A stretch of DNA of 33,424 nt from Clostridia bacterium (GCA_017504655.1 JAFVQT010000012.1:1-33424); one strand, 5' to 3'; shown: positions 13,727 to 24,900, counted from the first letter of the stretch. Translations and numbers: made by a program. Notes: a model not told the origin generated them from the letters alone.

Positions 13727-16468
13727 ATGAGTTTAAAAGTAACTGAACAAGACAGAAGACGTGTAAGAGGTACAACCCTCGTCTTTTGTGTCATTTTTAT
13801 AGTTTGTGCAATCTTGGCAGCCGTGTTTGCGATTATAACGCCAAGAACACAGGATATTAAAGCAATAGGTGCCAATAACGAAAATATTACCGGTCTTGTT
13901 GAAACGCATGACGGTAGTACGTATATTATACAGTCCGCAAATTGGATAAGCGAGCGCGACTCGTTTACGGGCGAAGAGATATTGACGTTAAATATTACAC
14001 AAGCGATAAAGGATAAGTTGGCGGCGCATGGCGAAAGCGTAGCAAACAACAGCTTTACTCAAATGAGAATGTCTGTTTTTGAAACTGACACCAACAAGTA
14101 TTTTATTGCTTACGACGTTAACGGCAATTTATTTAAATTGGAAAGAAACGATAACGGGCAGATAAGCGTTACCGACGATTACCTTCTCATTAAGGTGGTA
14201 AACGAAGCGTTTGTACCTAAGAATATAAAGGGTATGGAAGCTATCGGCAACAAGCTCTACGTCCTTTTGTTAGAAAATAATTTCTTCTACGTAGAAGAAT
14301 ATAATTTAGACAATTTAGCGCAAGGCGCGTTGAAGAGAAAATTTGTATGGGATATCAGTCCTTCGCCTGAAGAGGGATACATAAAGATCGAGGCAGTTAA
14401 GTCTGCTACGGGAGTTCTCTCATTTTATGCGCACGACGGCCGTCTTTTCTTTGTAAAGAAGGGTGGCGGTATTATCATGATGTCTACCGATTTAATCGAT
14501 ACCCGTTACGGTGACGGAAGCATGGATTTCTTTGCTGATGCAAAAGCGGCGTTTGACTCGGTGGATAAAGGGTTATACAACAAATTCTATAATGAAGAGT
14601 ACATAGATACGGTTGTCAGTAAGCTTTTGGAAACGGCTGATAAAAAACAACTCAGCAAGGGCGGTCAGCCTATTTCAAAGGATGAAATTATTGCAATAGG
14701 TGAGGCTTATAAGGCTCAAAGCATCAGTAAAAAGGTAACTATAGCCAACGTTTCTGCTTCAGATGCAGACAACTGGTTTGTTTTACAAGATTTTATAGAC
14801 GTTTTTAAGAGTAGTGAGATAAGTGATTCCACTCGTTCAAGGGTAAATCAGGATGCGGTAACCAATGCTACTGCGGCAGCAGATGGCGCAACCAAGGTTG
14901 AGCTCGAATGGTGTAAGGAATACGACGCAAACGTTATGAGCATGCTTGTAAAAGAGGAGTGCTTGGACAAGGACTGCTACAACTCTTTAATTCCGGGTGA
15001 ATCTACCATTAACGGTATGATATACTCAAGAGATAACAGGGCAATGTATTACAGCAACGCCTCGGACGGATATTTATACGTTGTATCACGAGAGGATTTA
15101 GAGGCTGCCGAGATATATTCAAAGGTCAGCACCGTCGCTAAGAGAATCGATGCAATTCATTGCGGTAAGGGTCAAACCTTCAGCGATTTCGGTAACGGAC
15201 TCAGCTACAATAGATTCGCAAACACCTTATACCTTAAATTTGCAAATGAAAGAAGACTCGTTATAGTTGATATTAATAATGCCAAGTCGGATATTAAGAA
15301 TATGGACTACAAGGTAGTGAGCTCTTACATAGGCGCATTTGATATGTACGGCATTTCGGGCGATAAGGATAACAGCGTTACTCACGTTTTACATCAGGTG
15401 ACTAAGGTAGACAAAAAGGGTGTTGACCACAACTATCTCTACCTTTGCTCGTACGAGCCTGAAAGATTTGAAAATAAAAACGTCATTACGGTATTGTTCG
15501 TAATATTCCTTATACTTGCAGTAGTAACCTTCTTCATAAGCCTGTGGCTTTTACTCTCGCTGAGAACTGACAAGGGTATAAAGAAGGTGGTATTTATAGC
15601 AAAGGATACAAAGAAGAATAAATTCGTATATCTTGCTCTTACCTTCTTCGTTGCAATGCTTATGTTATTCTGTTATTACGAGGCAGTAGGCGCAATCGCG
15701 ATGTCATTCTTTGACTATACGAGAGAAAAGCCCGCATGGATTTGGAATAATTTTGCTAACTACGTCAAGATTTTCAACGACCAATATTTCCTTCCGTCGA
15801 TAATAAACATGCTTTTCTTCCTCGTGTCGGATATAGTTCTTTCGATTGTTCCGCCTATTATATTTGCAATATTGCTTATACTTATAAGGAACAAGACTAC
15901 GTCAAACTGGGTAAGATCGCTTATGTTTATCCCCGGAATTATCCCAAGTATAGCAAGTATGCTTATTTGGAGAGTAGGTATTTACGGTGACGAAGGTCTT
16001 TTAAACCAGTTGATAATGGCATGTGGCGGTCAGCCTGTAAACTGGCTGCTTAACAAGGACTATGCAAGATGGTCGCTTATTATGATGGGCTTCCCGTTTG
16101 TAGGAGGATACTTAATCTTCTACGGCGGAATGATGAATATACCTAACGAATATCACGAGGCGGGCAGACTGGAGGGCTTAGGAACTGTAAAGAGGTTCTT
16201 AAAGATAGACATTCCGCTTATAATGCCTCAAATCAAGTATATATTTGTCACCACGTTTATTGCATCGGTACAAAACTTTGCAAGAACGCACATTTTAAAG
16301 TCGACGGTTGTAACAACGCCTGTACAGACGATGTACACTATGATGACGGAGCAAGCAAACTACGGTATGTCAAGTGCCTATGCAACGCTCATATTCATAT
16401 TCCTGTTTGTGGCAATTGTAACCAACTTTAAGATGCAAAAACAAGACGCAATGGGGGCTGATTTATAA
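13727..16468 (+). CDS. MalF-type ABC sugar permease fused to a large N-terminal extracytoplasmic domain
   Basis: This is a membrane subunit of the sugar importer. With 913 residues it is about three times the usual MalF-type length. A first membrane segment (about 17-38, TTLVFCVIFIVCAILAAVFAII) is followed by about 540 residues with no clear membrane helix, probably outside the cell and beta-rich. A second segment lies at about 584-612, then a standard permease core of five or six helices with the EAA loop EYHEAGRLEGLG near residue 808. The start has GGGG about 8 nt upstream and follows a 192-nt leader with small hairpins (TTACAA-acgg-TTGTAA at 13683-13698; TAAGAG/CTCTTA about 13697-13714). 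Its TAA overlaps the next ATG. The extra domain may dock the binding protein or sense substrate (inference). Confidence 0.88.
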   Translation: MSLKVTEQDRRRVRGTTLVFCVIFIVCAILAAVFAIITPRTQDIKAIGANNENITGLVETHDGSTYIIQSANWISERDSFTGEEILTLNITQAIKDKLAAHGESVANNSFTQMRMSVFETDTNKYFIAYDVNGNLFKLERNDNGQISVTDDYLLIKVVNEAFVPKNIKGMEAIGNKLYVLLLENNFFYVEEYNLDNLAQGALKRKFVWDISPSPEEGYIKIEAVKSATGVLSFYAHDGRLFFVKKGGGIIMMSTDLIDTRYGDGSMDFFADAKAAFDSVDKGLYNKFYNEEYIDTVVSKLLETADKKQLSKGGQPISKDEIIAIGEAYKAQSISKKVTIANVSASDADNWFVLQDFIDVFKSSEISDSTRSRVNQDAVTNATAAADGATKVELEWCKEYDANVMSMLVKEECLDKDCYNSLIPGESTINGMIYSRDNRAMYYSNASDGYLYVVSREDLEAAEIYSKVSTVAKRIDAIHCGKGQTFSDFGNGLSYNRFANTLYLKFANERRLVIVDINNAKSDIKNMDYKVVSSYIGAFDMYGISGDKDNSVTHVLHQVTKVDKKGVDHNYLYLCSYEPERFENKNVITVLFVIFLILAVVTFFISLWLLLSLRTDKGIKKVVFIAKDTKKNKFVYLALTFFVAMLMLFCYYEAVGAIAMSFFDYTREKPAWIWNNFANYVKIFNDQYFLPSIINMLFFLVSDIVLSIVPPIIFAILLILIRNKTTSNWVRSLMFIPGIIPSIASMLIWRVGIYGDEGLLNQLIMACGGQPVNWLLNKDYARWSLIMMGFPFVGGYLIFYGGMMNIPNEYHEAGRLEGLGTVKRFLKIDIPLIMPQIKYIFVTTFIASVQNFARTHILKSTVVTTPVQTMYTMMTEQANYGMSSAYATLIFIFLFVAIVTNFKMQKQDAMGADL

Positions 16469-17367
16469 TGGAAAATAAAAATTTAAAAATCGCAACTCCA
16501 ACTGTTCAGCCAAAAGAGCATACTCTTTTGATGCCACACGAAAAGACGGGTGTTCAAGTGCCGATTCTGGTATTTATATTCATTTGTCTGGCATTTTCGT
16601 TCTTACCGCTTTTCTTAACGGTAGTAAACGCGTTAAAGACAGACGTGCAGGTTCAGACAAACGCATTTGCTTTTCCCAAGATATCGCTTATAGGCGAAGC
16701 CGTAGCGCACAATTTCTCAACGGCTTGGGCGGCAATCGGCAAGTACTATTTCAAGACTATATTGGTAGCTCTTGTAGGTGCTATAGGCGAAACGATAATA
16801 GGAGCTTTGCTTGCATATATCCTTTCGTTTAAGGATTTCTATTTTAAGGATTTTGTCTTTTTGCTTTTTATATCTGTATTACTTGTTCCGTCAATTATCG
16901 GTTATCCTATCTTGGTTCCGCTGGTAAGAGATACCTTCGGCCTTAACGACAACTACGCAGGCTATCTCATTGCAATGATCGGCGGTTCGCAGGTTATGGG
17001 TATGTTCCTTTTCAAAACGTTCTTCAGTCAACAGCCAAAATCTCTTTATGAGAGCGCGGCGTTAGACGGAGCAAACGACTTAGTTATCTTAACTAAAATT
17101 ACGGTGCCTCTCGCATTACCTATTATTTTATATTATTTTGTGGGATGCTTCTCAGGTATTTACAACGAGTATTTGTGGGCAAGCTTGATTCTTAACGAAA
17201 ATCAAACCTTGACCAACATAATGTACGCCGTTGTAGACAGCGGTGCAATCAAATACGGCTCAATGTATGCAATGTATCTAATAGCCTCCGTACCTTTGAT
17301 TATTACCGTTGCTATATCAATGAAATACTTTAAGAGCGGTGAGTTTGCCGCGGGCTTAAAATTATAA
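16468..17367 (+). CDS. MalG-type ABC sugar permease
   Basis: This is the partner membrane subunit of the importer, 299 residues, with about six membrane helices (about 29-52 first) and the EAA loop YESAALDGANDLVILTKITVPLALP near 194-218, which contacts the ATPase. The start codon shares its A with the upstream stop (TAATG), so translation is coupled. No ATPase gene follows. In such systems a general MsmK/MalK-like ATPase encoded elsewhere normally energises several importers (family knowledge). Normal length and composition. Confidence 0.93.
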   Translation: MENKNLKIATPTVQPKEHTLLMPHEKTGVQVPILVFIFICLAFSFLPLFLTVVNALKTDVQVQTNAFAFPKISLIGEAVAHNFSTAWAAIGKYYFKTILVALVGAIGETIIGALLAYILSFKDFYFKDFVFLLFISVLLVPSIIGYPILVPLVRDTFGLNDNYAGYLIAMIGGSQVMGMFLFKTFFSQQPKSLYESAALDGANDLVILTKITVPLALPIILYYFVGCFSGIYNEYLWASLILNENQTLTNIMYAVVDSGAIKYGSMYAMYLIASVPLIITVAISMKYFKSGEFAAGLKL

Positions 17368-17388
17368 AGAAAGGAGGAAAATTTCAAC

Positions 17389-20070
17389 ATGAAAATCAAG
17401 AAAATTCTCACGTTTGTTCTCGTAGCTCTTGCTATGTCGGCAATTGCGGTTTTCGGTCTTTCGTGCGGTACCGGCAACGGTAGCTCAGACAGTACGCCTG
17501 AGGGCTCTGCGCAAGAGGCTAAGGTTGTTTTCGACACGAACACGGACCTTGAAACAAACGTTGTAAGAGAGCGTTCAATCGTAATCGGAAGAAGAGTTTC
17601 TGAGCCAAAGCTGTTTATTACAGGCGATAACCCTGACAATTTACACGTATACGGCTGGTACACCTCTGAGGATTGCACCGAAGACACCAGATGGGACTTC
17701 AAAAAGGGTAGAGTAGCAGGTGATATGACCTTATACGCAAAATGGGTTGAGCTCTACGACGTAAACTACGTTATTAACGGTGAGCTTCATTCTACCGTTA
17801 ACGTTTTTAACGGTGACTATATTGAAGAAACCGCTGAAATAGTAATGGGTTACAAATATCTCGGCTCGTTTGCAGACGAAGAACATACTGTAAAATTTGA
17901 TTTCAGTACTCCTATTAAAGGTGACACGAACATTTACGTACAACGCTCTGAGGGCTTATATCTTAGTGACTACGAGGAAGAGGGCTTACTCTCTGCAGGT
18001 AATCTTACAGACTACCTAACCTCGGGCTGCGGCTCTTACAACCCCGATGAGGGTACTGAAGAGGGCTGGGTTGAGCCCTATACTATTGAGTCTACCGGCG
18101 AAAAGTGTACTTACGTTAACTTTGGCTTAAACCCTGTTTGGGGTGACGGTTACGTTGAGCTTAGCTTAATGTTAGACATTTCTCAATCTCAGATTATTCG
18201 TTTAACCTTTAAAAATATAGGCTCTGCTACCAAGATTAACTGTTATTTTACGGCTATGCTTGATATGGAGGGTAATTATTCTGAAACAGGCTCATTCTAT
18301 ACGCCTAACTTCAACTGGCCAAACTACATTGGCGGCCCCGTAGGCGACGCGTTGCCTATCCCAAGCCGTATGAGCGAGGACGACGAGTGGATTACCGTTG
18401 ATTTCAACTTATACGAGGTATACAGAAACGGTTATTCTATTTGGGGTACTTCACCCTATCTCGGCGCAATAAGAATTGACGCTAACTATAAAAATGCAGA
18501 TTCTGAAGACTGGTCTAACGAAATGCTCATAAAGTCTATCGAGGGTATTCCTCATGAAGTTATCGTTGAAGACAGCTATGAGGCTAAAGAGGTTTTAGGC
18601 TATGCCATGTCTACTACCGAAGGCGAGGTTATCGAGGCGGGCGAGCTTCTTGCTGAAAATGAAAGAGGTATCGACTTTGTTAAGGATTATAAGTCTTTAG
18701 GCGCAACAAAGGGTAATATTGAGGTATTCCCAACCACAAACGGCATACTTATGTATGCGGAAAACGAGATTTTAGCTCGTGAGAACAATGGTCAAGAAAA
18801 GAGTTTTGTTATGAATCTTCCTGAGGGAAGAGAGGTATCCTTTGAAACGTTGACAACCTTAAACATAACCTTACAAAATTACGGTTATCAAGACCAATTG
18901 ATGGTTTACGTTTACAACGAGCAGGGCGTACCTGTCAGAACGACTCTTGACATAAACACAAGAATGTTCGAGCCAAGCACTTATTCTGTTAACTTATACG
19001 GCTTATTCGGCATAACAAGGGAAGAAGACGAAGATGAAGAGCACAGATTTGTAAAAATTGAATTTGTTTACACCTCACGCGGTGTTGACAATATGATTCT
19101 TTTTAAAGACGTTACCTTCAGCGAATTTATTCCTTTAGATACCGTGGGTATAAACTTTAACGATAAGTTCACTTATGGCATTGAATCAAACGCTGACGTT
19201 GACGTAGCATTCAACAGTAAGGATAGAGGTACGGACTTCAATGTTAAACGCAGCGGTGCAGTAGTAACCTCTCCCGAAAAGAGCTACAATGCAACAAACG
19301 TAGGCTATTCATATATGTCCTTAAAGGGTAAGCTTCCGGAGGGCTCTAACATAACTGCAGTCAAAGCAGAGCTTATGGTAAACGGAGTGTTCGGAACACC
19401 TTACGTTTATGAAATAACCGAGGCAGGTTCTTTAGATATTAAGCTTCCTCTCGTTAAAGAAGAAAGAGGCTTTGTAAAGGCTGTCAGACTTACCTTCGAG
19501 GGTACGGGCTTGATTACTATAAAAGAACTTGCTTACAGCGTAAATGAAACGAGCTTGCCTTACTACGGTTCATATGACCTCGTTTATAACAGCGGTCACA
19601 CAGATTGGAAGGGTGAGGGCAACATTTATGAATATAACTCCAAAGAGGATTATTCTACGTTTGTTAAAAACCCTGTGAACAGTTATTTAGGTTTTTCAAT
19701 TTATATTGGCTTCTCGTCTTACGAATCGTATCTTCAAACTCCTCATAAAACGCATAACGTATTGATTACAGGCAAAACAGTTGTAACTCTTGTATATCAA
19801 AACAGAACCGAAACAGCTGATATAGGAATGCATTTAGGCTTTACTAATACTGACAAAGCATCTTCTGACGAGGGCATGTATCCGGTATTACAGACTCACG
19901 CTATTCCTATCGATGCTAATATGGGTGCTTACGAATGGTCTGCCGTTTCCGTCGTAATCGATGGCGCAACGCTTCAAACGTATCTTGATACTTATCTTGG
20001 AAAGATAAGCTTTGAGTTCTGGGGCGAACAAATTTCAATAAGAGCAATTTCTATCGAAGTTGAGGCTTAA
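17389..20070 (+). CDS. Large extracellular lipoprotein with InlB-type repeats and beta-sandwich-like regions
   Basis: The 893-residue product starts with a signal peptide and a Cys26 (GLSC, a slightly atypical lipobox), then a Ser/Gly linker. Two InlB B-repeat-like (Listeria-Bacteroides repeat) units follow at roughly 46-118 and 121-184; the first has VYGWYTSEDC and GDMTLYAKW, the second FDFSTPIKGDTNIYV. The remaining 700 residues are Tyr/Asp/Gly-rich and look like several jelly-roll or galactose-binding-like modules, but I cannot assign a family. It is likely a cell-surface glycan-binding protein working with the importer. AGGAGG lies about 9-10 nt before the ATG, and the gene starts 21 nt after the MalG-type permease. 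No catalytic signature is evident, though a lyase or hydrolase is not excluded. Confidence 0.8.
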   Translation: MKIKKILTFVLVALAMSAIAVFGLSCGTGNGSSDSTPEGSAQEAKVVFDTNTDLETNVVRERSIVIGRRVSEPKLFITGDNPDNLHVYGWYTSEDCTEDTRWDFKKGRVAGDMTLYAKWVELYDVNYVINGELHSTVNVFNGDYIEETAEIVMGYKYLGSFADEEHTVKFDFSTPIKGDTNIYVQRSEGLYLSDYEEEGLLSAGNLTDYLTSGCGSYNPDEGTEEGWVEPYTIESTGEKCTYVNFGLNPVWGDGYVELSLMLDISQSQIIRLTFKNIGSATKINCYFTAMLDMEGNYSETGSFYTPNFNWPNYIGGPVGDALPIPSRMSEDDEWITVDFNLYEVYRNGYSIWGTSPYLGAIRIDANYKNADSEDWSNEMLIKSIEGIPHEVIVEDSYEAKEVLGYAMSTTEGEVIEAGELLAENERGIDFVKDYKSLGATKGNIEVFPTTNGILMYAENEILARENNGQEKSFVMNLPEGREVSFETLTTLNITLQNYGYQDQLMVYVYNEQGVPVRTTLDINTRMFEPSTYSVNLYGLFGITREEDEDEEHRFVKIEFVYTSRGVDNMILFKDVTFSEFIPLDTVGINFNDKFTYGIESNADVDVAFNSKDRGTDFNVKRSGAVVTSPEKSYNATNVGYSYMSLKGKLPEGSNITAVKAELMVNGVFGTPYVYEITEAGSLDIKLPLVKEERGFVKAVRLTFEGTGLITIKELAYSVNETSLPYYGSYDLVYNSGHTDWKGEGNIYEYNSKEDYSTFVKNPVNSYLGFSIYIGFSSYESYLQTPHKTHNVLITGKTVVTLVYQNRTETADIGMHLGFTNTDKASSDEGMYPVLQTHAIPIDANMGAYEWSAVSVVIDGATLQTYLDTYLGKISFEFWGEQISIRAISIEVEA

Positions 20071-20085
20071 TCAGGAGGAGAACAG

Positions 20086-21762
20086 ATGAAAAGTTTTTTC
20101 AAAAAATTATCTTGTTTGATTATTGCGGGCATGATTTGTACTGCTTGCTCTTGCGGTAATGCGGGTAATAACTCTCAACAAGGATCAGGTGGCGAAAACC
20201 AACCAAACGTAAGCGTTCTTCCTAACTATACTCTTGACGAATATAAATTTTCGACTGTATTTATCGACGGTCAGGAGAAGGTGTTGGAGCAATATGCAGA
20301 AACTGTTGCTCACGAGGACGGATGCGTAATTTACGATATCAACAGCAGAATCGGCGATAAAAACTATCTTAAATTTGATATTGAAACAGACGTTGATCTC
20401 GTCGGCTTTATTAACTACTATAATGTAAACAATCCCGAAGAGACCAACTCTGAAAAGTTCTTTATCAAGGCAAACAGCACAGAGTTTACGACCTTCCTCG
20501 ATTCGTTCAGAATCGGCGCAAGGGGAGCGTTTGATAAGGTTATAACGACTATTTCCTTCCAAGGCGTAGATGAAACTAAAGAAGGTCACTTTACCTTTAA
20601 GTCCTTGGGCGTTTCGGACAGAACTATTGAGCTCAGAGAGGATTGGCGTATCTCTAACGGAGATATGGTACTCGGCACCTCTGCTTTTTACGGCGGATGT
20701 ATAACTTATCTTGAAAAGCTTGACCAGGACGTTTACGAGTATATGGATTTCGACGGTAATATCGTTATAGACCGTTACGTTGACCCCGATTACGATGCAA
20801 TGCAGGTTGTAAGCGATAAGGTTAACTTTGTCAACATTTACGACTTAGGTAGAGAAATTCAACCATCTTATTATTCAAGAGTTGAATCTATTCACGGCTA
20901 CAATCCGGATTACGATCCGGAGGCTACGGACACCTATTATCAAGGCCTTGGCGGCGGTGTACTTTACAACCCGATTCAGTGCGGTGACTTTGGCGGACAC
21001 ACTCCTCAGATTATCGATTACGTTTGGAGAGAAGATTATCTCTATATCATAATGAAGGCTCAGGAATGGTTCTTCTATACTAACATTCAGGCTAACGGAT
21101 ATATCGAGGTAACCTATTACTTTGACGAGGGCGGAGCAATCCTGGTTGACAACGTATATACCGATTTCTCTTGCTTTATCGGAGAGAGAGACATTGCTCT
21201 GAACGCTCAAGAAACTCCTGCAACGTACTTTAGCTATCCGTTAAATTACTTCTATTGTGAAACAAAGCAGGGCCTAATTTTTGACAACAATCTTTCAGAG
21301 CAAAACGGTCGTAACCAAGGTAAAACAAGCCTTAAGGCAAACGTATCATCGGCTGACTATTTCTATGCAGTTAAAGGCAAGTACGTGATAAACGATTGGT
21401 GTGCTTTCGTTAACTACAACAAGTTCGGTGTTGGTATTTATATGCCTAATGCAGACGAATACGTTGCGTCAAGAGGCAGAAAATCCAATAACTACTTCAG
21501 CGAGCAGGAAAATAAAAAATATCATCCGGGCTTCTTTACCTTTGGTGAAGATGAAATAACCCCAAGCTATGCTTCAATAAACTATAACTATGTTAATCCA
21601 TGTCTTCACCGTAAGATGATAGACTTCGTTCCGCTTGAGTATAGCTATGCGTTATTTATCGGTGACACCGATGAGATGAGTCAGGTTTTTGACGGCCTTG
21701 CACCGCTTAATCTTAATGCGCACCTCACTGATCCAACTCAGGGATGGCCCGCTAAAAACTAA
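20086..21762 (+). CDS. Extracellular lipoprotein of unassigned family (carbohydrate-locus associated)
   Basis: The 558-residue product has a signal peptide with a Cys cluster (Cys18, Cys21, Cys23; Cys21 in CTAC is the best lipid site) and a Gly/Asn/Gln linker. The central part has the segments YDLGREIQPSYYS, YNPIQCGDFGGHTPQIIDY and FFYTNIQANGYIEVTYYFDEGG. Patterns of this GRxIQxSYY / NPxQxGDxxGH kind recur, to my recollection, in secreted uncharacterised beta-sandwich or mutarotase-like proteins, but I cannot name the family. AGGAGG is close upstream of the ATG and the gene starts 15 nt after its neighbour. It may bind or cleave the glycan outside the cell. Confidence 0.8.
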   Translation: MKSFFKKLSCLIIAGMICTACSCGNAGNNSQQGSGGENQPNVSVLPNYTLDEYKFSTVFIDGQEKVLEQYAETVAHEDGCVIYDINSRIGDKNYLKFDIETDVDLVGFINYYNVNNPEETNSEKFFIKANSTEFTTFLDSFRIGARGAFDKVITTISFQGVDETKEGHFTFKSLGVSDRTIELREDWRISNGDMVLGTSAFYGGCITYLEKLDQDVYEYMDFDGNIVIDRYVDPDYDAMQVVSDKVNFVNIYDLGREIQPSYYSRVESIHGYNPDYDPEATDTYYQGLGGGVLYNPIQCGDFGGHTPQIIDYVWREDYLYIIMKAQEWFFYTNIQANGYIEVTYYFDEGGAILVDNVYTDFSCFIGERDIALNAQETPATYFSYPLNYFYCETKQGLIFDNNLSEQNGRNQGKTSLKANVSSADYFYAVKGKYVINDWCAFVNYNKFGVGIYMPNADEYVASRGRKSNNYFSEQENKKYHPGFFTFGEDEITPSYASINYNYVNPCLHRKMIDFVPLEYSYALFIGDTDEMSQVFDGLAPLNLNAHLTDPTQGWPAKN

Positions 21763-21786
21763 AAATAGCTGATATAAGCTAAAAAC

Positions 21787-21820
21787 AGCCCGATTGCAAG
21801 GAAATTCCTTGCAATCGGCT
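21787..21820 (+). other. Intercistronic hairpin, weak terminator or processing site
   Basis: CCGATTGCAAGG (21790-21801) pairs with CCTTGCAATCGG (21807-21818), extended by AG/CT around a bulged C. It lies 25 nt after the lipoprotein stop. No T-run follows at once; a T8 run comes only about 30 nt later. Partial read-through into the giant surface-protein gene is likely. Confidence 0.55.
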
Positions 21821-21906
21821 ATGACGTTAAATTTTAATTTGTATTTGTTTTTTTTGAACTATATGCCGAAAGGCTTATAAATAAAAATAAGGAAAAGGAA
21901 AAGAAA

Positions 21907-24900
21907 ATGAGAAAAATCAAAAAGACTCTCATGGCATGCTTAATCGCAGTCTTTGCGTTGACAATTGGCGCAGGGCTCGGTTTAATGCCGAAAAACCACA
22001 CGGTTAAGGCCGCTGTTTCAGCAGAGTATACTGTTGTAGAAACCCCGATGATGGGTCATATACAAGACACCTACGCAGCAGGCGGCAACCTTAACTTTTT
22101 CGTAACGTTACCGGGTCTTGATAACGAGGTTGATGGCGACGGTATAGTCTTCGACGGTGTAGATCTTGCAAGCGTTTTCAACAGCTTCGGTTTCTTTGAT
22201 AACGTTATGATTAACGGCAAGACCTTAAGAGAATTGGGTTGTACATCATTTTGGGACAACACTCTCGGCTACAACGTAGGCGAGCCAAAGCCAAGATTGT
22301 ATTTGCACACTCACTTTGACCCTGCAACCTTAGCGGCTGCAATAGCAGACGGTACGGTAAACCTCAACCATATGGAAATGGGTACGATAACCTTTAAAGA
22401 GGGAACTATGATCCCCGGCTACCGCTACTTAAAGGGCCTTGATAACGCCGTAGTATATAAAGCGGGTTGTGACTTTGAAACAACCGTAGATGCATTTGCT
22501 TACGAGCGTAAGATGGTAGGTAAGACTGACGTTCAATCTGTAAGATACGTACAGGATAACGGCGGAGTTGACGGCTATTTTGGTGTTTCGTTATACGGCG
22601 ACGACTATCTTGGCGCAGGCGCAACAGATGATACCGTTGGTAACAATTTAGATCAAAGCATTACAGGTTGGTATTTTAACGATACAATTTTGTTAAACGG
22701 CGAAACTGGAAAGGTTGGTCAGTATAGCTTAGTTAACTTAGGTAGCAGCGGTAAAGGATATTATTCTTTCCACGCTAAGGTATCTAAAAATGATCTTACT
22801 TCTGTAACTATTCCTGCAGGTACCAAATTCCCTATGTATTACTATAAGGGCGCGCAAGGCTCGTCCTATTCGGAAATAGGTAACGCTGGCACGGTGGTTT
22901 GTTACTTTGAAACCCAAACCACAAAGACCTTCGTAAAACATGGTGATCTTTGGATTGCTCAAGGCGAAATCGAGGAAATCGACACCGAGGTAACGATGGC
23001 TGTGCCTTTCTACGGAGACGGAGTTGGTAACGACTACTTTATTAACTTTGAGCTTTCTGTAAACGATTATCTTGACGTAGATACTTATGCAGGTAACGCA
23101 ATTACCGCAAAGCAATTTTTATCAAGCTTTAATTTTACCTCTCACGTTTTAATTAACGATCAACCGTTCCCTGTACAAGGAGAAACATATTTAAACGTAT
23201 GGAGTGCAAAGAACACCTTCTCAACGAGAGGAAAGGAGGGCGCTAACGGCTTTACTAACGCAACTCAAATAGAAAAAATTACAATTTTAGCAGGATGCCA
23301 ATTCCCATCTTACGAAATGCTCGAAAATGGCACACTGAAGATATACGTAACCACTGAGGACGTAACCTTCGTTAAAGTTTCAGAATTGAATTGGGAAAAA
23401 CAGGTTGCCTTCAATCTTGAAGATTACAAGGCAGAAAAGATTGCTGAAATAGACGCATACAAAAGTGGCGCAGATACGTTCCTTGAAGAGCAAAAAGCTC
23501 AAAGAGATACGGCAGTTGCAAATGCAATCACTGCAATTAACGCAGCTGCAGACAAGGAAACAATTGATTCTGCTATTGCAAATGCAAAGGCTGAAATAGA
23601 TGCTCTTCCATTAGCAAGCGAAATTTTAGAAGAACAGCTTAGAGAAATTAAGAATAACGCTATAGCTGAGCTTAACGATTACCTTGCAGACGGCGAATAT
23701 ACCGCTATTCAAGCTCTTGATAAAGAAAAAGCAGTAAAAGAAGGTCTCGCATTAATCAATAACGCAGGTAGCGAAGGCGCAATTGCCGAAGCATTGGCAC
23801 AGGGTAAAGCTTTAGTGGATGCAAGCATTGCAAGAGTCGCTAACTACGTAGACGTAATGGCTATTGTTACTGTATATGAGTGCTATAAGGCAGGTGGTAA
23901 CTTCTACGTTAAAGTTGTGTTTGACGGAGTAGACGCCATTGCGGGCGAACATTCATATGACGTAAAGGTAGGCGACGTTTTAGACGCTTTCGGATTCTGG
24001 GACAACGTTTACGTTGGCGATAAATCGTTAGCAGACTGGGGCGTATCAGGCGGATGGGATGCTGATAACGTTATCGGCTACAACGTAGGCGAACCGCAAA
24101 ATAACGTTTATATTTACTGCCATTCAGAAGATTGGAAGACCAGCGACGTAGCTTTTTCCGGCGGTGTCGTTTCTAATTATCCTGTGACTATCAAAGAAGG
24201 CACTTTAGTTCCTTCACAGGCATACTTTACAGGCGAAGATACCTACGACGTATACAGAGTTAAATTCGAAATGGTTTCCAACGCTGATTCAATCGCTTAC
24301 GGCTTTAAAGGCTATACAGAAACTGACGTGGTTGACGTGCAGCTTGCTCAGGATAACGGCAATGGCGTATACTTGGCTGTAGGTCTTAGCAAAAACGATT
24401 ACCCAAGCGAGGGTGGATTTGTAGAGGCTCCCGACTATTACTTCGGTGAAGTGTATAATACAATGGGCTATTGGGTAAACGTTAAAATTAACGGTACCAA
24501 CGACATTGGTAAATATGCAATTTATAACTTAAACGAGGGTGGCAAAGGACGTATTGCATTAACGGTTGAAATGCCATACGCTGACATTAACTCTATAACT
24601 ATTCCTGCAGACACGTTCTTCCCAACGTATGCATTAAAATCCCTTTCGGCATTAAACAACGGCAACGTATTAGTAGTAGTTTTCAAGACCACGAAAGACG
24701 TTACCTTCGTTAAGAGCGCAAACGGCACTTGGGTAAACTTTGACGAGCATAAGGCAGACGCTCTTGCGACCTTAGATGCTGCAAAGGCAGACAAGGCTGA
24801 GGCAGATTATTTCGCAGTAGATTTTGCAACAATAAACTCTGCATACGAAAACGGCAGAAGCACGATTGAAGGTGCAACTACGGTTGAGGCTATTGACAGT

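Noticed and set aside
13727..16468. Assembly fusion of two genes in the long permease
   Set aside because: The frame is continuous, codon use is uniform, and the first membrane helix plus outside domain plus second helix make a sensible topology; no internal stop, start site or gap is seen.
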